9,644 nucleotides of DNA from an uncultured Selenomonas sp. (GTDB lineage Bacteria; Bacillota; Negativicutes; Selenomonadales; Selenomonadaceae): positions 1-9,644 of the forward strand of contig CALIBA010000050.1 of NCBI GenBank assembly GCA_938045435.1, read 5' to 3'. Below the pieces are notes generated by a model. It had not been told where the DNA came from, searched no databases, and worked only from the letters and a program-made list of their open reading frames with translations. The translations under genes and the position numbers were made by a program. This document shows, one piece after another, positions 7,682 through 9,644 of the stretch (position 1 is the first letter of the stretch; the number at the start of each line of letters is the position of its first letter).

Positions 7682-9644
7682 CAGAGGATCTTTCCGTATT
7701 TTGGCAAAACAACGCGCGTGCGCATGCACTCTTTCAGGATCTTTTGGCGCGTGCAGAGCGCGGTGCGTATGATGATGAATTCTTAAAGCAGCTCGCCGCC
7801 TATCGGGAGGAATCACCGGAATCCGAGCGTGCGGACATCTTTGCTGCGCAGTATCTCCTGCACCATGGCGATGCCGAAAGTGCCGCCGTGTGCGGGGAGC
7901 GGGCCTTTCAAAGGCGTCCCGGCAACGCTGCGGTGTGGAAGGTGCTGGCAAAGGCTTACAAGGCGTGTGGGCGCACACTTGATTTCATGATGATGGAGGG
8001 CTATCTGCACGGAGCCCATCCAGATGAGCCGCTGACCTTTCCGGTGACAGAGGAGCTTAGTGCCGAGCATCTCGGACGGCTTTCGCTTGCCATTGGTTCT
8101 GGGGACTATGCGCCGATTGCAAGGAACCGAGCACATTTTGCAGAGAATAACCAGCTGCTGTTTTGCGATGACATTTTTGTCGGGGAACCTCTTCGACTGA
8201 CGAAGCCCGAGGATGGATCACGCTTTTGGATCGGCTGCTATGCGTATACTGGGTTTCTTTCCGATGCAAGCTATATGATAGATGATGTGCGTCAAAAGGC
8301 GTGGTTTTTGAGCACAGGACATCGGAAATTTTCTTTTGACTTTCAAAAAGCACAGGAAGTCTGCATAGCAACGCGGATCGAGGTACCGCAGGGGCGGGAG
8401 GTCATCGTTCCGGTGGCAGGGACGGAACCAGGACAGGAACTTTGTATCGAGACTGCCTCACTTGAGCGTTGGGCCTATCTTGGCAAATGGGCATTCAGCT
8501 ATTTTAGGCTTCATGAAAGTGCAACATTAACCCCACAGGGGGATGCTCCTTATGTGGTGGGAACGCCCATTCTGCTGGGCCACAGTCCGCAGCGCAAAAA
8601 ACTCGTGTTTAATATCCTTGTCGATGCCCTTTCATGGGCTGTTGTACGTTCACATTTTCCAAGCTGTATGCCGCGCATTGCAGCGTTCTTTTCGCGCGGC
8701 GTGATATTTAATCAACATTTTTCGACATCAGAGTATACGTACCCAGCGCTGCCGGCCATAGAGACGGGGTGCTATCCGCACCATATACAGGTGTTCAATG
8801 AACAGGACAGCCATGAGCTGCCCTCAGACTTTTTAACCCTCTCAGAATGTATGAAGGATCTCGGCTACTACTGCGTTGCACCAATGTCCGGCGGGGGGAG
8901 CATGTACAGCGGCGCCATGCGCGGCTATGATCGGATCATTGTGACATCATGGGAACTGCCCTGCTTTGTAGCTGTCGAGCGCGTCATGCGCCAGATCGAG
9001 GCGTTTCGGGAGACGGATCAGTTTCTTTTCATCCATGTTGTCGATGTGCATCCTTGGGATGCAATGGGCTTTAGATTTGCGCCGGAAGTAGAGACGCATG
9101 TGGCTCTTTCTGATCGGTTTTTCAAATGGGAGCGTGCTACGACAAGTGTACACCTGCCGGACTTTGAACTCTATAAACAGCACTTCTGGGCGGAGCTGCG
9201 ACATTTGGATCACAGCATCGGGACGCTGCTCTCTTATATCGAAGAGCGTTATTCCGATGAGGAATACATTATTAATCTCTACTCTGATCACGGCAATTCC
9301 ATCTTTACACCGCGCCCGCAAAATGAGGATCTCGATGTATTGGGGGAGAACTCCACAAGTGCAGCATGGATGATCCGCGGCGCAGGGGTCCCGCAAGGTA
9401 TTGTCACGGACGAACTCACGAGTATTACAGACATCTATCCAACGTTGGGCCATCTATGCGGTTTCCCAGCAGCCCCTGACATTGATGGCAATTTACCTGC
9501 CGTCTTTGGCGGTCATGCACGGGATGCCATATATAGTATGTCCTTTTATCCGGGATATACCTATAAACTTGCTGTACGGAATCAGACACATGCACTGCGT
9601 CTTGAAACCCGTGAGGTGGTCGATGAGGACGGCACCGTGGACTT
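7678..9644 (+). CDS. TPR-like/alkaline phosphatase-superfamily protein, copy 3 (3'-truncated)
   Basis: The frame is open from ATG 7678 to the window end with no stop: 655 visible residues of an expected 715-720. The start overlaps the copy 2 stop (ATGA 7678-7681) and has an AGAGGGG-type ribosome binding site ending at 7672. The architecture is the same: a helical TPR-like N-terminus (FWQNNARAHALF), an unrecognised middle, and an alkaline phosphatase-superfamily domain with D316, T354 (SEYTYPALPA), D456 and H458 (VDVHPW), and D537 and H538 (YSDHGN). One oddity is that the first metal motif reads NILVDALS where copies 1 and 2 read NILVDGLS. The N-terminal 94 residues are closer to copy 1, and the stretch after about residue 556 is closer to copy 2, so the gene looks mosaic. 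No signal peptide is seen. Its function is inferred jointly with its paralogues; the exact reaction is not known. Confidence 0.82.
   Translation, partial: MTEDLSVFWQNNARAHALFQDLLARAERGAYDDEFLKQLAAYREESPESERADIFAAQYLLHHGDAESAAVCGERAFQRRPGNAAVWKVLAKAYKACGRTLDFMMMEGYLHGAHPDEPLTFPVTEELSAEHLGRLSLAIGSGDYAPIARNRAHFAENNQLLFCDDIFVGEPLRLTKPEDGSRFWIGCYAYTGFLSDASYMIDDVRQKAWFLSTGHRKFSFDFQKAQEVCIATRIEVPQGREVIVPVAGTEPGQELCIETASLERWAYLGKWAFSYFRLHESATLTPQGDAPYVVGTPILLGHSPQRKKLVFNILVDALSWAVVRSHFPSCMPRIAAFFSRGVIFNQHFSTSEYTYPALPAIETGCYPHHIQVFNEQDSHELPSDFLTLSECMKDLGYYCVAPMSGGGSMYSGAMRGYDRIIVTSWELPCFVAVERVMRQIEAFRETDQFLFIHVVDVHPWDAMGFRFAPEVETHVALSDRFFKWERATTSVHLPDFELYKQHFWAELRHLDHSIGTLLSYIEERYSDEEYIINLYSDHGNSIFTPRPQNEDLDVLGENSTSAAWMIRGAGVPQGIVTDELTSITDIYPTLGHLCGFPAAPDIDGNLPAVFGGHARDAIYSMSFYPGYTYKLAVRNQTHALRLETREVVDEDGTVD
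7748..7772 (+). repeat. 25-base exact repeat shared by copies 1 and 3 (second instance)
   Basis: Identical to 3384-3408; it lies at the same codon positions in copy 3 (offset 4364 bases, with no gap in the alignment over the first 94 codons). Confidence 0.85.
9353..9392 (+). repeat. 40-base exact repeat shared by copies 2 and 3 (second instance)
   Basis: Identical to 7191-7230. The two are about 2.16 kb apart in direct orientation, so this pair could also serve as a substrate for recombination that deletes or amplifies one gene copy. Confidence 0.9.

Noticed and set aside
3314..9644. Labelling the three paralogues as secreted sulfatases or as EptA-like membrane transferases
   Set aside because: There is no signal peptide, membrane span or formylglycine motif in any copy.

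Overview
The window is 9.6 kb of densely packed, single-strand (+) coding DNA. I read it as part of a phosphonate (2-aminoethylphosphonate, AEP) biosynthesis and surface-glycan decoration locus. Moderate-to-high GC, clean AAGGAG-type ribosome binding sites and the overall protein flavour suggest a Gram-negative-type Firmicute (Negativicutes, Selenomonas-like). That assignment is inference; there is no rRNA or other marker here.

Layout: (1) bases 2-712, the C-terminal part of a phosphoenolpyruvate mutase (AepX/PepM), which makes the C-P bond. (2) 717-1424 and 1438-2151, two tandem paralogous class I SAM-dependent methyltransferases, about 60% identical by eye. (3) 2154-3248, a PLP-dependent 2-aminoethylphosphonate transaminase of the PhnW/AepZ type. 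These four genes are separated by 2-13 bases and look like one transcription unit. (4) 3314-5473, 5531-7681 and 7678-9644 (cut by the window end), three tandem paralogues of about 716-719 residues. Each joins an N-terminal helical, TPR-like region, a middle region of unknown fold, and a C-terminal alkaline phosphatase/sulfatase-superfamily domain. The proteins have no signal peptide and no membrane segment, and a Thr sits where sulfatases carry Cys/Ser.

How the genes may work together: AepX converts phosphoenolpyruvate to phosphonopyruvate. A phosphonopyruvate decarboxylase, not in the window and probably upstream, would give phosphonoacetaldehyde. The transaminase would make AEP. The two methyltransferases could methylate AEP (towards a phosphono analogue of phosphocholine) or the glycan that carries it. 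The three alkaline-phosphatase-superfamily proteins are candidates for transferring, trimming or recycling the phosphonate-bearing group. The first steps rest on strong family signatures. The roles of the methyltransferases and the triplicated proteins are inference from context and are the most interesting unknown here.

Non-coding DNA is minimal: 65 bases at 3249-3313 and 57 bases at 5474-5530 are the only gaps above 15 bases. I saw no tRNA, rRNA, CRISPR array, insertion sequence or riboswitch.
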